A stretch of 43,554 nucleotides of DNA, taken from contig NZ_CAMFHL010000036.1 in assembly GCF_945952095.1 (NCBI RefSeq), positions 1 through 43,554 of the forward strand, written 5' to 3'. Every line of letters starts with the position of its first letter. Positions within the stretch are counted from its first letter, which is position 1. The notes beneath the pieces are model-generated. The model was not told the DNA's origin. It saw nothing but the letters and a program-made list of their open reading frames with translations, and ran no database searches. This document shows positions 25,840 to 34,116 of this stretch, piece by piece. The translations under genes were made by a program, and so were the position numbers. The stretch is from an uncultured Arsenicibacter sp. (lineage in GTDB: Bacteria; Bacteroidota; Bacteroidia; Cytophagales; Spirosomataceae).

Positions 25840-26715
25840 TTATTTACCCAGGGCTTTCAGCATGGTTTCGCCGATAAGTGCCGGAGAATCGACCACGAAG
25901 ATGCCGCACTCACTCATGATTTTCATTTTGGCAGCAGCCGTATCGTCAGCACCGCCCACGATCGCACCGGCGTGTCCCATCCGGCGGCCTTTAGGGGCAG
26001 TCTGACCGGCGATAAAGCCGACAACCGGCTTCCGGTTACCATCAGCCTTGATCCAGCGGGCAGCTTCAGCTTCCATGCCGCCGCCAATCTCACCGATCAT
26101 AACAATCGCTTCGGTTTCCGGATCGTTCATCAGCAATTCAACCGCTTCACGCGTTGTTGTGCCGATAATCGGGTCACCACCGATACCGATAGCCGTTGTC
26201 TGGCCAAGACCTACTTTTGATAACTGATCTACGGCTTCGTATGTCAATGTACCTGATTTCGAGACGATACCAACTGTACCTTTCTTGAAAATAAAGCCCG
26301 GCATGATACCTACCTTACATTCGTCAGACGTCATAACGCCCGGGCAGTTAGGCCCGATCAGACGAACATCCTTACCCTGCAGGTATGCTTTAGCCGTTAC
26401 CATATCAGCCGTCGGAATACCTTCGGTGATACAGATAATCACTTTAATACCGGCATCAGCAGCCTCCATGATCGCATCAGCCGCAAAAGCAGGTGGTACG
26501 AAAATGATCGATACGTCAGCTCCTGTAGTATCAACGGCATCTTTAACAGTATTGAATACAGGCCGGTCAAGATGAGACTGACCGCCTTTACCAGGCGTTA
26601 CACCACCAACAACGTTGGTGCCATATTCGATCATTTGCTGGGCATGAAAACTCCCCTCAGAGCCGGTAAAGCCCTGTACAATAACTTTAGAATCTTTGTT
26701 AACTAAAACACTCAT
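25840..26715 (-). CDS. sucD: Succinyl-CoA synthetase subunit alpha
   Basis: This TCA-cycle enzyme subunit converts succinyl-CoA to succinate with substrate-level phosphorylation, together with SucC, which is not in the window. It has 291 residues, a normal length. The CoA-binding Rossmann region includes VIVQGFTGSEGSFHAQQM near the N-terminus and GGVTPGKGG. The phosphorylated histidine is His248 in GRRMGHAGAI. GPNCPGVM and the phosphate loop SKSGTLTYE are intact. sucD stands alone without sucC next to it, which is common in Bacteroidota. A -7-like TACTTTTG lies at 26780-26787. Confidence 0.97.
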   Translation of the reverse strand: MSVLVNKDSKVIVQGFTGSEGSFHAQQMIEYGTNVVGGVTPGKGGQSHLDRPVFNTVKDAVDTTGADVSIIFVPPAFAADAIMEAADAGIKVIICITEGIPTADMVTAKAYLQGKDVRLIGPNCPGVMTSDECKVGIMPGFIFKKGTVGIVSKSGTLTYEAVDQLSKVGLGQTTAIGIGGDPIIGTTTREAVELLMNDPETEAIVMIGEIGGGMEAEAARWIKADGNRKPVVGFIAGQTAPKGRRMGHAGAIVGGADDTAAAKMKIMSECGIFVVDSPALIGETMLKALGK

Positions 26716-26779
26716 GATAAAGTCCGTAGATCGTTGGCGTTGCGTTTGGAAGCCTTTGAATTATATGCAAAAGCCGGGG

Positions 26780-26787
26780 CAAAAGTA
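26780..26787 (-). promoter_or_regulatory. Possible -7 element of the sucD promoter
   Basis: TACTTTTG on the minus strand fits the Bacteroidota -7 consensus TAnnTTTG and would give a leader of about 55-60 nt. No TTTG is found 19 nt upstream, so support is partial. Confidence 0.4.
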
Positions 26788-26947
26788 GTAATTATCGCTG
26801 AACAGTGAACCTTAGATTGCAGGATTTCAGATTTACATGGCCATAATTCGACAATTTCTATAGAAAATACCCGCGTCAATTGTCTTTTTTTTCGAATTTA
26901 TCAGCCGGTTTTTATTGACTCTGCTGCCGATAACTGTAACTTTCGGC

Positions 26948-27529
26948 ATGATTCTTTCCAATGTCATTTCCGACGCCGTATTGGCTTGCACAGGTATTGG
27001 CGTTTTTTGGCATTACCACCAGCAAACCCCGATTTTCAACCGCTTGCTTTGGGGCTTCTTCTTTTTACTGATTTCACTGACCGCACTTGTAGGGGTTTTC
27101 CGCTTCGCCGGCTTCGACGGCGTTATCGGGCTGCACCAGTCGGCGCAGGTGCTGGCCGGAAGCTTAGGTGTAGTTTGTGTCGTTATGGCTGTCTGGGCCC
27201 TTGTCCGCCGTGTATCGCTGGGTATCATTGCTTTTGCAGTCTCGCTTATTATCGGCCTGTTTCTTTTCTTTATACTCCTCCTGCCGCAGGTAGCTCCGTT
27301 TGCTAAAGTTGTCGCCTCGCTCGGTATTCTGATCGTGATGCTACTGGGTGTATATGGTTTGCTGCAGCGCGATATCCGGTCGGTCTGGATTATTGCCGCC
27401 GTCATGATCATGGGGCTGGCAACCAAAACCCCGTCACTTCCTCAGCCGATCAACCCTGTCGACTTTTACCATTACGCGCTCGTCTGTGCGCTGCTCTGTT
27501 TCGGTAAGGCTACCCAGCACATTGACTAA
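26948..27529 (+). CDS. Integral membrane protein of unknown function
   Basis: The protein has 193 residues from the ATG at 26948; a TTG at 26915 would add 11 residues. It is almost entirely hydrophobic, with about six or seven predicted membrane helices and short loops (for example QQTPIFNRLLWGFFFLLISL and LLGVYGLLQRDIRSVW). I do not recognise a family motif. It lies alone between the divergent sucD and the topoisomerase IB gene, which begins 75 bp downstream and may be co-transcribed. The codon use and frame look genuine. Confidence 0.7.
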   Translation: MILSNVISDAVLACTGIGVFWHYHQQTPIFNRLLWGFFFLLISLTALVGVFRFAGFDGVIGLHQSAQVLAGSLGVVCVVMAVWALVRRVSLGIIAFAVSLIIGLFLFFILLLPQVAPFAKVVASLGILIVMLLGVYGLLQRDIRSVWIIAAVMIMGLATKTPSLPQPINPVDFYHYALVCALLCFGKATQHID

Positions 27530-27604
27530 CTTTTTCCGGCAACCATGGCCGCTTACGGGTTTCTGTGTAACTGCCGTCCGGCAGTATACAAACACGATTC
27601 ACCA

Positions 27605-28666
27605 ATGAACGCGCCGATTAATACGCAAGACCCTGTTCTGGCTGCAAAAGCCATTAAACTCCGTTATGTCAGTGACACCATGCCCGGCATCCTGCGCCAG
27701 CGGGCTAATGACCATTTTGTTTATGTAAATGCGAAAGCGGAGCCCGTTGAGGATGAAGCCACGCTGGAACGTATCCGTAAAATGGCCCTCCCGCCCGCCT
27801 GGGAGCATGTCTGGATTTGCTCCGCTCCGAACGGCCACCTGCAGGCTACCGGCATCGATACCAAAGGACGGAAACAATACCGCTATCACGTCCGCTGGAA
27901 CGCTATGCGCAGTGATTCCAAGTTTACCCGCATGATTGCTTTCGGCGAAAAACTACCCCTGCTGCGTAAACGCCTTCAGGAAGATTTACGCGTGCGTACG
28001 CTCTCCCGCGAAAAAGTGATTGCCGTTGCACTGAGCGTGATGGAGCAAACACTGATCCGGGTCGGTAATGCGGCATATGAAAAGGAATACGGATCATATG
28101 GCTTAACCACCCTCAAAGACCGGCATGCCAAAATAGAGGGCAGCGCCGTGCGATTCAGCTTTAAAGGCAAAAAAGGGATATACCACGACATTACCCTGCG
28201 CGACCGCCGCCTGGCACGCCTGGTGAAAGCCTGCCGGGATATTCCCGGTAAAGAACTGTTCCAGTATCTCGGCGACGACGGTAACCGCCACAGCATTGAC
28301 TCGGGTATGGTTAATGCGTATCTGCAGGAAACAATGGGCGACGAATTTTCGGCCAAGGATTTCCGGACCTGGGCCGGTACGGTTAATGCCCTGCGGCTGC
28401 TGATTGATCTGGAGCCCTGCCAGTCGGAGAAGGAGGCGAAAAAAAATGTGAATACGATCCTTGACGAAGTCTCCCACCGGCTGGGCAACACCCGCACGGT
28501 ATGCCGGAAGCATTACGTACACCCTCAATTGCTTGAAGCCTATGAGTGCAGCGATCTGAATCCGTATTTCAAGCAAAAGAACCGCTACCGGCAAACCGAA
28601 GCATACGGCCTTGACGGCGTTGAAAAGCTGCTGCTCCGTTTCCTGAAAGACAAACAACCAGCCTGA
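27605..28666 (+). CDS. Type IB DNA topoisomerase (poxvirus-like)
   Basis: This enzyme relaxes supercoiled DNA by a transient 3'-phosphotyrosyl nick. It has 353 residues from the ATG at 27605; an in-frame ATG at 27545 would add a Cys-rich stretch (MAAYGFLCNCRP) not typical of the family. The N-terminal topo IB domain includes LPPAWEHVWICSAPNGHLQATG. The catalytic domain keeps the active-site residues: Arg in LIRVGNAAYEKEYGSYGLTT, the KG-rich strand VRFSFKGKKG, and the nucleophile Tyr304 in CRKHYVHP. Bacterial homologs are widespread and often thought to have been shared with large DNA viruses. No operon partner is obvious. Confidence 0.93.
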   Translation: MNAPINTQDPVLAAKAIKLRYVSDTMPGILRQRANDHFVYVNAKAEPVEDEATLERIRKMALPPAWEHVWICSAPNGHLQATGIDTKGRKQYRYHVRWNAMRSDSKFTRMIAFGEKLPLLRKRLQEDLRVRTLSREKVIAVALSVMEQTLIRVGNAAYEKEYGSYGLTTLKDRHAKIEGSAVRFSFKGKKGIYHDITLRDRRLARLVKACRDIPGKELFQYLGDDGNRHSIDSGMVNAYLQETMGDEFSAKDFRTWAGTVNALRLLIDLEPCQSEKEAKKNVNTILDEVSHRLGNTRTVCRKHYVHPQLLEAYECSDLNPYFKQKNRYRQTEAYGLDGVEKLLLRFLKDKQPA

Positions 28667-28701
28667 TTATAAAGCCTGTAAAAAAAAATCAGGCATCGGC
28701 A

Positions 28702-28750
28702 TTGACATTACGAAGACTTTCGTACATCTTTACTACGAAATTCTTCGTAG
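28702..28750 (+). promoter_or_regulatory. Promoter/operator region of the blaI-like gene
   Basis: Two matching palindromes precede the repressor gene: TACGAA-GACT-TTCGTA at 28709-28724 and CTACGAA-ATTC-TTCGTAG at 28733-28750. Their centres are 25 bp apart. TTGACA at 28702-28707 and TACATCTTTA at 28723-28732 could be the promoter, so the first palindrome would sit inside it. BlaI-family proteins bind dyads as dimers, so these are good operator candidates. Confidence 0.75.
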
Positions 28751-28755
28751 ATACT

Positions 28756-29133
28756 ATGAAACCAACAGATGCTGAACTGGAAATCCTGCAGGTACTCTGG
28801 TCAAAAGGCCCGAGTACGGTACGGCAAGTCCATGATGAACTCATTAAGACACGGGATGTCGGCTACACGACGACACTCAAACTCATGCAGATTATGCAGG
28901 AGAAAGGCATTCTGAGCCGCACAGAAGATGCCCGGTCCCACGTGTACCACGTCCTGATCGGCGAGGAGGAAACCCAGAAAAGCCTCCTCGGCCGGTTTGT
29001 CGAAACCGCCTTCCGCGGATCGGCCACTAAACTGGTTATCCAGGCGTTAGGTCAGCACAAAGCCAGCCGTGAGGAGCTGGACGAAATCCGCGCACTGCTG
29101 AACCAGCAACTCAACCAGAACTCCCCTGACTAA
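28756..29133 (+). CDS. BlaI/MecI/CopY-family transcriptional repressor
   Basis: This winged-helix repressor has 125 residues from the ATG at 28756. It opens with PTDAELEILQVLWSKGPSTV, a hallmark of the BlaI/MecI family, followed by the recognition-helix region RDVGYTTTLKLMQIMQEKG and the wing ARSHVYHVLI. The C-terminal part (about 80-125) would be the dimerisation region. It is 20 bp upstream of an M56 metallopeptidase gene, the classic BlaI-BlaR1 pairing in which the peptidase relieves repression. Two palindromes in its promoter suggest autoregulation of both genes. No beta-lactamase gene is near, so the regulated process is open. Confidence 0.92.
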   Translation: MKPTDAELEILQVLWSKGPSTVRQVHDELIKTRDVGYTTTLKLMQIMQEKGILSRTEDARSHVYHVLIGEEETQKSLLGRFVETAFRGSATKLVIQALGQHKASREELDEIRALLNQQLNQNSPD

Positions 29134-29153
29134 ACCTTAAACACATTTCACTA

Positions 29154-31517
29154 ATGAACATGCAGCAGTTTTCACACCCGGCAATCTGGGCTCTTGGCTG
29201 GATGCTGGTCCATGCCCTCTGGCAGGGTTTTGCCCTGGTACTTCCCGTGGCTATTGGTTTTCACCTGCTCCGGAAACGAAATGCCCGTCTGCGCTACAAT
29301 CTTGGCGTTGCCACGCTGCTGGTACAGGTCGTGGTATCAGCCGGTACATTTTTCTATTACTACTGGCCGCTCCGGAATATCCGGACCGCTTCAGATCTGA
29401 CGCTCCGGTCATTGCCCTATACCTTCACGCCTACCCTACAGATTCAGGCGACTCACCTGCCCTGGTATTCAGCTCTACAGCAGTTTGTTGAAAGCCACAT
29501 GCCCGAAATTGTCGTATGCTGGCTGATCGGCGTGGCAGTGTTCATGATCCGGCTGGCGGGCGGGTGGCTGTATCTGCAACACCTCAAACGCACGGCTCAC
29601 CGGATTACAGACAAGGCGGTGCTTGACCTGGCAGCGGCTTTACAGGAATACCTGGGCCTGACACGGGCCATCCACATCACTGAATCAGCCGCCATCCGTG
29701 TTCCGATGGTGATTGGTATCATTAAACCGGTGGTTCTGTTGCCGGTCGGTCTGGTCAGCGGGCTTAGCCTGCGGCAAGTGGAAGCTGTACTAGCCCATGA
29801 GTTTGCTCATATCAAGCGTGCCGACTTTGCCATCAATATCCTCCAGTCGGTTATTGAAGTGCTCTTCTTTTTCCATCCTGCGCTGTGGTGGTTGTCGGCC
29901 CGCGTCCGCGAAGAGCGCGAACTTTGCTGCGATGATATTGCCATTGACGTATGCGGGGATGCCCGTATTCTGGCCCGGGCCCTTGCCGATGTCGAAGAGT
30001 TTGCCCAGTCACCGGCACTGGCCATGAGCCTCGCCTCCAACCGGAAACAGTTGCTGCACCGGGTACGCCGGATGCTGGGTGTGCCTGTGAAACCGTTTAT
30101 CTCGAACCGCAGTCTGGCCGGTCTGACCCTGGCAACCATCCTGCTGTTCAGTGTTTCGGTGTATGCCGTTCAGGAAAAAATTGACGATGAGGTAAAACCT
30201 AAATCAGCAAGCCGCCCAAAGAAAACCGGCAAAACCGAGATTGTTTTTTCAGATGATAAACAACTGGAATCAGTTGTCTGGAACGGAGAAACGTTTCCGG
30301 CAGAACGCGTGGAGAAGATGCAAAAGCTGCTGAAAGACCTGGAAACAGGCACTATTCAACTGACCAGCGTACAAAATCCGGAGGAGCAGGAATTACTGGC
30401 AAATCTGATGGAAAGCCGGCAGCGAACAACTGAGGGAACACTTCAACGGGACAGCTTTGCGGGAATTTCGTCTGTTACAAACACCCTTATGCTTGCACAA
30501 GCGGCGAATATACAAATCACGGATTCAGTATTAACGCCGGATGGATGGGCTAAAGTTACAGATTACGCCATTTCGATTGACTCACTTCCTGATGAATATT
30601 CCTATAAAGAACGTGCGCGGATTGACAGAAAGCTCCAGTATGAACGCCAGATGCAGCGGCAACGGTTAAGCGCAGATCAGGCTGACAGTCTCCGGCGTGC
30701 TACCGAATCACTCCAGCGGCAGATGGAAGCACTTCAGTTGCAGCAGGAACGGGAGAACTTTAAGCTGGAAGAATTTCAGCGTAAGGAAGAGCTGCTCAGC
30801 TGGAAAAAGCAGAAACTGATGGAGCAACGGGCAGCAGCCATTGACAAAAGCCGGCAGTCACTCTACAGTACAAAGCAACCGCTTTCCGAGGCAGACATGG
30901 AAAAGATGGTACGCGATGGCGAGGCAAAGATAAAGGAAAGCGAAGCTCAGATTGAGGCATTGAGCAAGGATATGGAAAAGCTGAAACAGACGCAGGAAGA
31001 AATCCGGCAGCCGTATCAGAAACTGGAACGGCAGATGGAGCAACTCGAACGGCAGCAGGAATTGCTGATGCGGCAACAGGAACGGCATTTTGACGCAATG
31101 GCAGATGCAGACGTGCACGTAACAGGTTACGGCGTTTTCCGGACACCGCGTGCAGCAAGAGCCCCAAGAGTTCCCCGAATGTCAGATGAGAACGTTCGTA
31201 TATCAGGCTATGCTGTTTCACGGGCACCGCGTGCCGCAAGAGTTCCCCGCGTGCCTCGTGCTCCCCGCGCTGTCAGCGGTGTGCCGATACCGGCTACGCC
31301 GCCAGAACCCTCAGGTGTACTGGCTCCGGCCGCTCCGCTGGAACCCGTTACCGTTGAAGGCCATCTCCTGCCCCCCGACCCGCTTGACCCGGTTACCGTC
31401 GAAGGAAGGCCGGCTCCTCCACGGATTCAGAAAGCACCGCGCACCAAATGGAAGCGCATAGCCGTGCCGCCAAAAGCCCCGAAGCCAGCCACCGCTCCTA
31501 AACAGGAGAACGATTGA
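29154..31517 (+). CDS. M56-family (BlaR1-like) membrane metallopeptidase with coiled-coil and Pro/Arg-rich tail
   Basis: The protein has 787 residues. Three membrane helices lie in the N-terminal third (about 6-37, 47-72 and 115-140). The zinc motif H215-EFAH (AHEFAHIKRADF) is followed by the conserved EERELCCDDIA. A fourth membrane helix lies at about 323-342. In BlaR1 the part after this helix is an outside-facing penicillin sensor. Here it is replaced by an unrelated region: a charged Gln/Glu/Arg-rich coiled coil (about 470-650), then two 25-27-residue tandem units containing VTGYGVFRTPRAARAPRVPR and ISGYAVSRAPRAARVPRVPR, then a Pro-rich end with two copies of PVTVEG. It probably controls the upstream repressor by proteolysis; the signal is unknown. 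Confidence 0.88.
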   Translation: MNMQQFSHPAIWALGWMLVHALWQGFALVLPVAIGFHLLRKRNARLRYNLGVATLLVQVVVSAGTFFYYYWPLRNIRTASDLTLRSLPYTFTPTLQIQATHLPWYSALQQFVESHMPEIVVCWLIGVAVFMIRLAGGWLYLQHLKRTAHRITDKAVLDLAAALQEYLGLTRAIHITESAAIRVPMVIGIIKPVVLLPVGLVSGLSLRQVEAVLAHEFAHIKRADFAINILQSVIEVLFFFHPALWWLSARVREERELCCDDIAIDVCGDARILARALADVEEFAQSPALAMSLASNRKQLLHRVRRMLGVPVKPFISNRSLAGLTLATILLFSVSVYAVQEKIDDEVKPKSASRPKKTGKTEIVFSDDKQLESVVWNGETFPAERVEKMQKLLKDLETGTIQLTSVQNPEEQELLANLMESRQRTTEGTLQRDSFAGISSVTNTLMLAQAANIQITDSVLTPDGWAKVTDYAISIDSLPDEYSYKERARIDRKLQYERQMQRQRLSADQADSLRRATESLQRQMEALQLQQERENFKLEEFQRKEELLSWKKQKLMEQRAAAIDKSRQSLYSTKQPLSEADMEKMVRDGEAKIKESEAQIEALSKDMEKLKQTQEEIRQPYQKLERQMEQLERQQELLMRQQERHFDAMADADVHVTGYGVFRTPRAARAPRVPRMSDENVRISGYAVSRAPRAARVPRVPRAPRAVSGVPIPATPPEPSGVLAPAAPLEPVTVEGHLLPPDPLDPVTVEGRPAPPRIQKAPRTKWKRIAVPPKAPKPATAPKQEND

Positions 31518-31523
31518 TGATAC

Positions 31524-31602
31524 TGTAAAATGGACAATGGATACTGTAGAATGAATAACAGGCAAATGACCATTATTCATTCTACAGTATCCATTGTCCA
31601 TT
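31524..31602. terminator. Perfect 30-bp-arm palindrome between convergent genes
   Basis: Arms at 31529-31558 and 31573-31602 are perfectly complementary over 30 bp around a 14-nt loop. The 16-nt TGTAAAATGGACAATG at 31524-31539 also occurs, inverted, upstream of uvrC (12845-12860). It lies between the stops of two convergent genes and can serve as a terminator for both, though no long T-tract follows. It may belong to a dispersed repeat family. Confidence 0.75.
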
Positions 31603-31610
31603 AAGCCACA

Positions 31611-32678
31611 TTACTCAATCTCGATCACCACATCCTTTGTCAGCGGATGGGCCACGCAGGTAAGCACATAGCCTGCTTTCAGCTCTGATTCAGTCAGGCC
31701 ATCTTCTTCATCGAGTTTGACTTTGCCCGACGTGCACATACCCAGACAGGCTGTACACATCCCTGCCTGACATGAATACGGCAAATCAATATCCAGTTCC
31801 AGGGCCGCCTCCAGAATGGTCTGGTGCGGGGCCACCGGAAATTTGTACTCACTACCTTCGTACAATACCGTTACTTCCGGCGAACCGCTGCTTTCCTCGG
31901 TTGTATTTTCAACCACCTCGCCGGGCGTTGGGGCCGCCGTCAGGAAGCTTTCTTTACTGACACGGTCAGCCGGTACGTTCAGAATCGACAGCGCATTGCG
32001 TACCTCATCCATCATACCATCCGGCCCGCATAAATAGAAACTGGCCGATTGCCGTTCAGCAGCCGGCATATTTTCCAGCAACCTCACCAGCATGTGCTGG
32101 TTCAACCGGCCGGACAGGCCGCTCCAGCCATCATTTGGCTGACTCAGCACGTGCGTAACCTGAAAGCGATTGGCTCCGTATGCCTGCTCCATCGCATTCA
32201 GATGGGCCTTGAAGATGATCGAATCCTGATTCCGGTTGCCATAAATAAGCCACACGTTGCTTTTCGGCTCGGTATGCAGAATCGATTTGGCCATCGAGAA
32301 CAGAGGCGTAATACCGCTACCCGCTCCGATCAGCACAACCTGCCGGCTGTTACTACCGTCGAGCTTCGGCACAAACGTACCCATTGGTTCAAGGCTCTCC
32401 AACACATCACCCGCTTTCAGACGATCCAGGAGATAATTGGAAACCAGACCGCCCGGCACCCGTTTGATGGTTACAGACAACGATACATCCGTGTGCGGTG
32501 AGCTTGACATGGAATACGAGCGGCGTACTTTCTGGCCGTTGACGGTCATCAGAAAGGTCAGGAACTGTCCTGGCTGGTAGCGAACTTCTTCGTTGATCGG
32601 ATGCCAGAAGCTGACCGTTACAGCATCCGGCGTTTCACGCGTAATATCTTTTACTTTCAGAAAATAACGACTTGCCAT
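31611..32678 (-). CDS. PaaE-like ferredoxin-NAD(P)H reductase with 2Fe-2S domain
   Basis: This flavin- and iron-sulfur-containing electron-transfer protein has 355 residues from the ATG at 32678; the frame extends upstream to 32711. The N-terminal FAD domain contains RRSYSMSSSP (FAD-binding RxYS) and the NAD(P) domain contains GAGSGITPLFSMAKS and YLCGPDGMMDEV. The C-terminal plant-type 2Fe-2S ferredoxin domain carries Cys303, Cys308, Cys311 and Cys341 (CQAGMCTACLGMC and LTCVAHP). The family includes the PaaE reductase of phenylacetyl-CoA epoxidase, but no paa genes are near, so here it more likely serves another oxygenase or desaturase. It lies downstream of a GlcNAc-kinase-like gene. Confidence 0.9.
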   Translation of the reverse strand: MASRYFLKVKDITRETPDAVTVSFWHPINEEVRYQPGQFLTFLMTVNGQKVRRSYSMSSSPHTDVSLSVTIKRVPGGLVSNYLLDRLKAGDVLESLEPMGTFVPKLDGSNSRQVVLIGAGSGITPLFSMAKSILHTEPKSNVWLIYGNRNQDSIIFKAHLNAMEQAYGANRFQVTHVLSQPNDGWSGLSGRLNQHMLVRLLENMPAAERQSASFYLCGPDGMMDEVRNALSILNVPADRVSKESFLTAAPTPGEVVENTTEESSGSPEVTVLYEGSEYKFPVAPHQTILEAALELDIDLPYSCQAGMCTACLGMCTSGKVKLDEEDGLTESELKAGYVLTCVAHPLTKDVVIEIE

Positions 32679-32737
32679 AATTGACGCGATGCAACACGGC
32701 CTCTCCGGCACATGTTGTACTTGATAATTGACTAGTG

Positions 32738-32761
32738 AGGTTGTTTATGTAACAACGACCT
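32738..32761 (-). other. Weak hairpin between the kinase and reductase genes
   Basis: AGGTTGTT (32738-32745) pairs with AACAACGACCT (32751-32761) with a 3-nt bulge and a 5-nt loop. There is no T-tract. The structure is modest and may be chance. Confidence 0.35.
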
Positions 32762-32789
32762 GTCAGCTGTAGTTTGTAAAAAGAAAAAA

Positions 32790-33650
32790 TTATCCGTTTT
32801 GCGTGAGCAGCTGCCGGTGATACTGTACCAGCCCATCGCCTGGTGCTTTGAGGATAGTACCCATCCGGCAACCGTTTCCGGTTACCTCCGCCCGCAGGAT
32901 ATCCGCAAAATAATACGCAATTGAGCCGACAAAGTGTACCGGCCACGTAGCGGCTTCCGGAAATGACGTTACATAAATAGTCAGGAAATCACGGAACGCC
33001 TGACGGACCAGCTGCTGTATGTAAGGATGTGCCAGATGCTCCGACAGGAACGGCGTAAATGCCGCAAAATACCGGTTCGGAAAGGGTTTCCGATAGGCGT
33101 TTTCGAGTAGCGTGGCGCGGTCAAGATCATACCGGCGGTCGAAGGCCGCTTTCAGGTCAGCAGGCATACGGTTCTGGAAGGCATCACGCACGAGCGTTTT
33201 CCCTAAATAGCCGCCACTGCCTTCGTCACCGAGCCAGAAACCCAGCGGCTGCCCCCAGCGAACAATATCGTGCCCGTCGTAACAACAGGCATTCGAGCCC
33301 GTTCCCAGGATACAGACAATTCCCTGTTCCTGCCCGGCTGCCCCTCTGGCTGCTCCCACCATATCACTGGTAACCTCAACAGCGGTCAGGTTCGGAAACA
33401 AGGCCCGCAATGCCGTTTCTACTGTTCCGCAGGAAGCAGGACTGTTGCAGCCTGTACCGTAATAATAAATCCGGCTAACAGCGGTCGGGTCAAGCGAGGG
33501 AATCAGTTGCTCCCGTAGTTTTGTGATGATCTGTTCCGGATCTTCAAAATAAGGATTAATGCCGTCGCTAATCATCTGCTGCGCCGGTCCGGAAGGGGTT
33601 AGTAGCCGCCAGTCTGTTTTGGTTGAGCCGCTGTCTGCCAGTAAAATCAT
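32790..33650 (-). CDS. BadF/BadG-family ATPase, N-acetylglucosamine kinase-like
   Basis: This predicted cytoplasmic amino-sugar kinase of the actin-like ATPase fold has 286 residues. Phosphate loop 1 is DSGSTKTDWRLL at residues 6-17. Phosphate 2 reads CILGTGSNACCYDG, and the adenosine-side motif is LGDEGSGGYLGK. These features match the BadF/BadG/BcrA family members of Bacteroidota annotated as N-acetylglucosamine kinases, which recycle wall sugars. Whether the substrate is GlcNAc, MurNAc or another amino sugar cannot be settled here. It is followed after 111 bp by the PaaE-like reductase, without a clear functional link. Confidence 0.85.
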   Translation of the reverse strand: MILLADSGSTKTDWRLLTPSGPAQQMISDGINPYFEDPEQIITKLREQLIPSLDPTAVSRIYYYGTGCNSPASCGTVETALRALFPNLTAVEVTSDMVGAARGAAGQEQGIVCILGTGSNACCYDGHDIVRWGQPLGFWLGDEGSGGYLGKTLVRDAFQNRMPADLKAAFDRRYDLDRATLLENAYRKPFPNRYFAAFTPFLSEHLAHPYIQQLVRQAFRDFLTIYVTSFPEAATWPVHFVGSIAYYFADILRAEVTGNGCRMGTILKAPGDGLVQYHRQLLTQNG

Positions 33651-33688
33651 ATGGTTTCAGTACCTGTTCGTCCGTTGAAGTAACTTCA

Positions 33689-33718
33689 TATACGAATCAG
33701 GCGTATCATTCGTTTATA
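33689..33718. other. Weak hairpin between the kinase and cytochrome b5-like genes
   Basis: TATACGAAT (33689-33697) can pair with ATTCGTTTATA (33708-33718) with a 2-nt bulge and a 10-nt loop. It is AT-rich and lacks a T-tract. It may be chance. Confidence 0.3.
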
Positions 33719-33726
33719 GATATGCA

Positions 33727-33963
33727 TCAGGCCAGCCGGCCGACTGCCGCAAACCGTCCGAAGACCTGTTCCGTATGCGGGGCATCGGCGAGTTCATCGG
33801 TTAAGTCCTGGCCAGCCCAGTGCTCATAATGCCTGCCATTACGCCAGAGCCTTGATCCGGTTACATCGTAGATAATTCCGCGAAAAGCAATCCAGATTTC
33901 TTCGCGGTCTGATCCATTCCGTAAAGCAAGCTGTGCGCGGCTGTAAGCAGGTAATTCGTTCAC
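33727..33963 (-). CDS. Cytochrome b5-like heme/steroid-binding domain protein
   Basis: This small protein holds little more than one cytochrome b5-like domain. No in-frame ATG exists: the frame runs from a TAG to the stop with TTG at 33999 and GTG at 33963. The GTG is chosen because it gives 78 residues starting NELPAYSRAQLALRNG, which is where such proteins usually begin. The domain includes WIAFRGIIYDVTGSRLW, the first likely heme-ligand His in HYEHWAGQDLT, and the second in APHTEQVFGRF. It may carry heme or bind a hydrophobic ligand. No redox partner is adjacent beyond the nearby PaaE-like reductase, two genes downstream on the same strand. Confidence 0.82.
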   Translation of the reverse strand: MNELPAYSRAQLALRNGSDREEIWIAFRGIIYDVTGSRLWRNGRHYEHWAGQDLTDELADAPHTEQVFGRFAAVGRLA

Positions 33964-34055
33964 TATTTCTTTTATTAACTTAGCAACACCCGTCAGCAAA
34001 TCATCGTACTAATTGACAGTTCATCCCGTCAAATATCCGTCTTACGCTGACTCCA

Positions 34056-34088
34056 TTTGCGAATGCACACAAATTTACTGTATCTTTA
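34056..34088 (+). promoter_or_regulatory. Possible promoter of the lipoprotein gene
   Basis: TTTG at 34056-34059 and TATCTTTA at 34081-34088 are 21 nt apart, against the Bacteroidota consensus TTTG-N19-TAnnTTTG. One -7 base and the spacing deviate. Confidence 0.4.
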
Positions 34089-34116
34089 ACCACTTGTGTT
34101 ACGATTACTAACAATC

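Noticed and set aside
28675..28695. Short stem around an A-tract after the topoisomerase IB gene
   Set aside because: The GCCTG/CAGGC stem is only 5 bp and no T-run follows on the plus strand, so a terminator call is not supported.
30600..31100. DNA-level tandem repeat in the M56 gene
   Set aside because: The Gln/Arg-rich coiled coil gives similar codons but no regular DNA unit; the repetition is at protein composition level.
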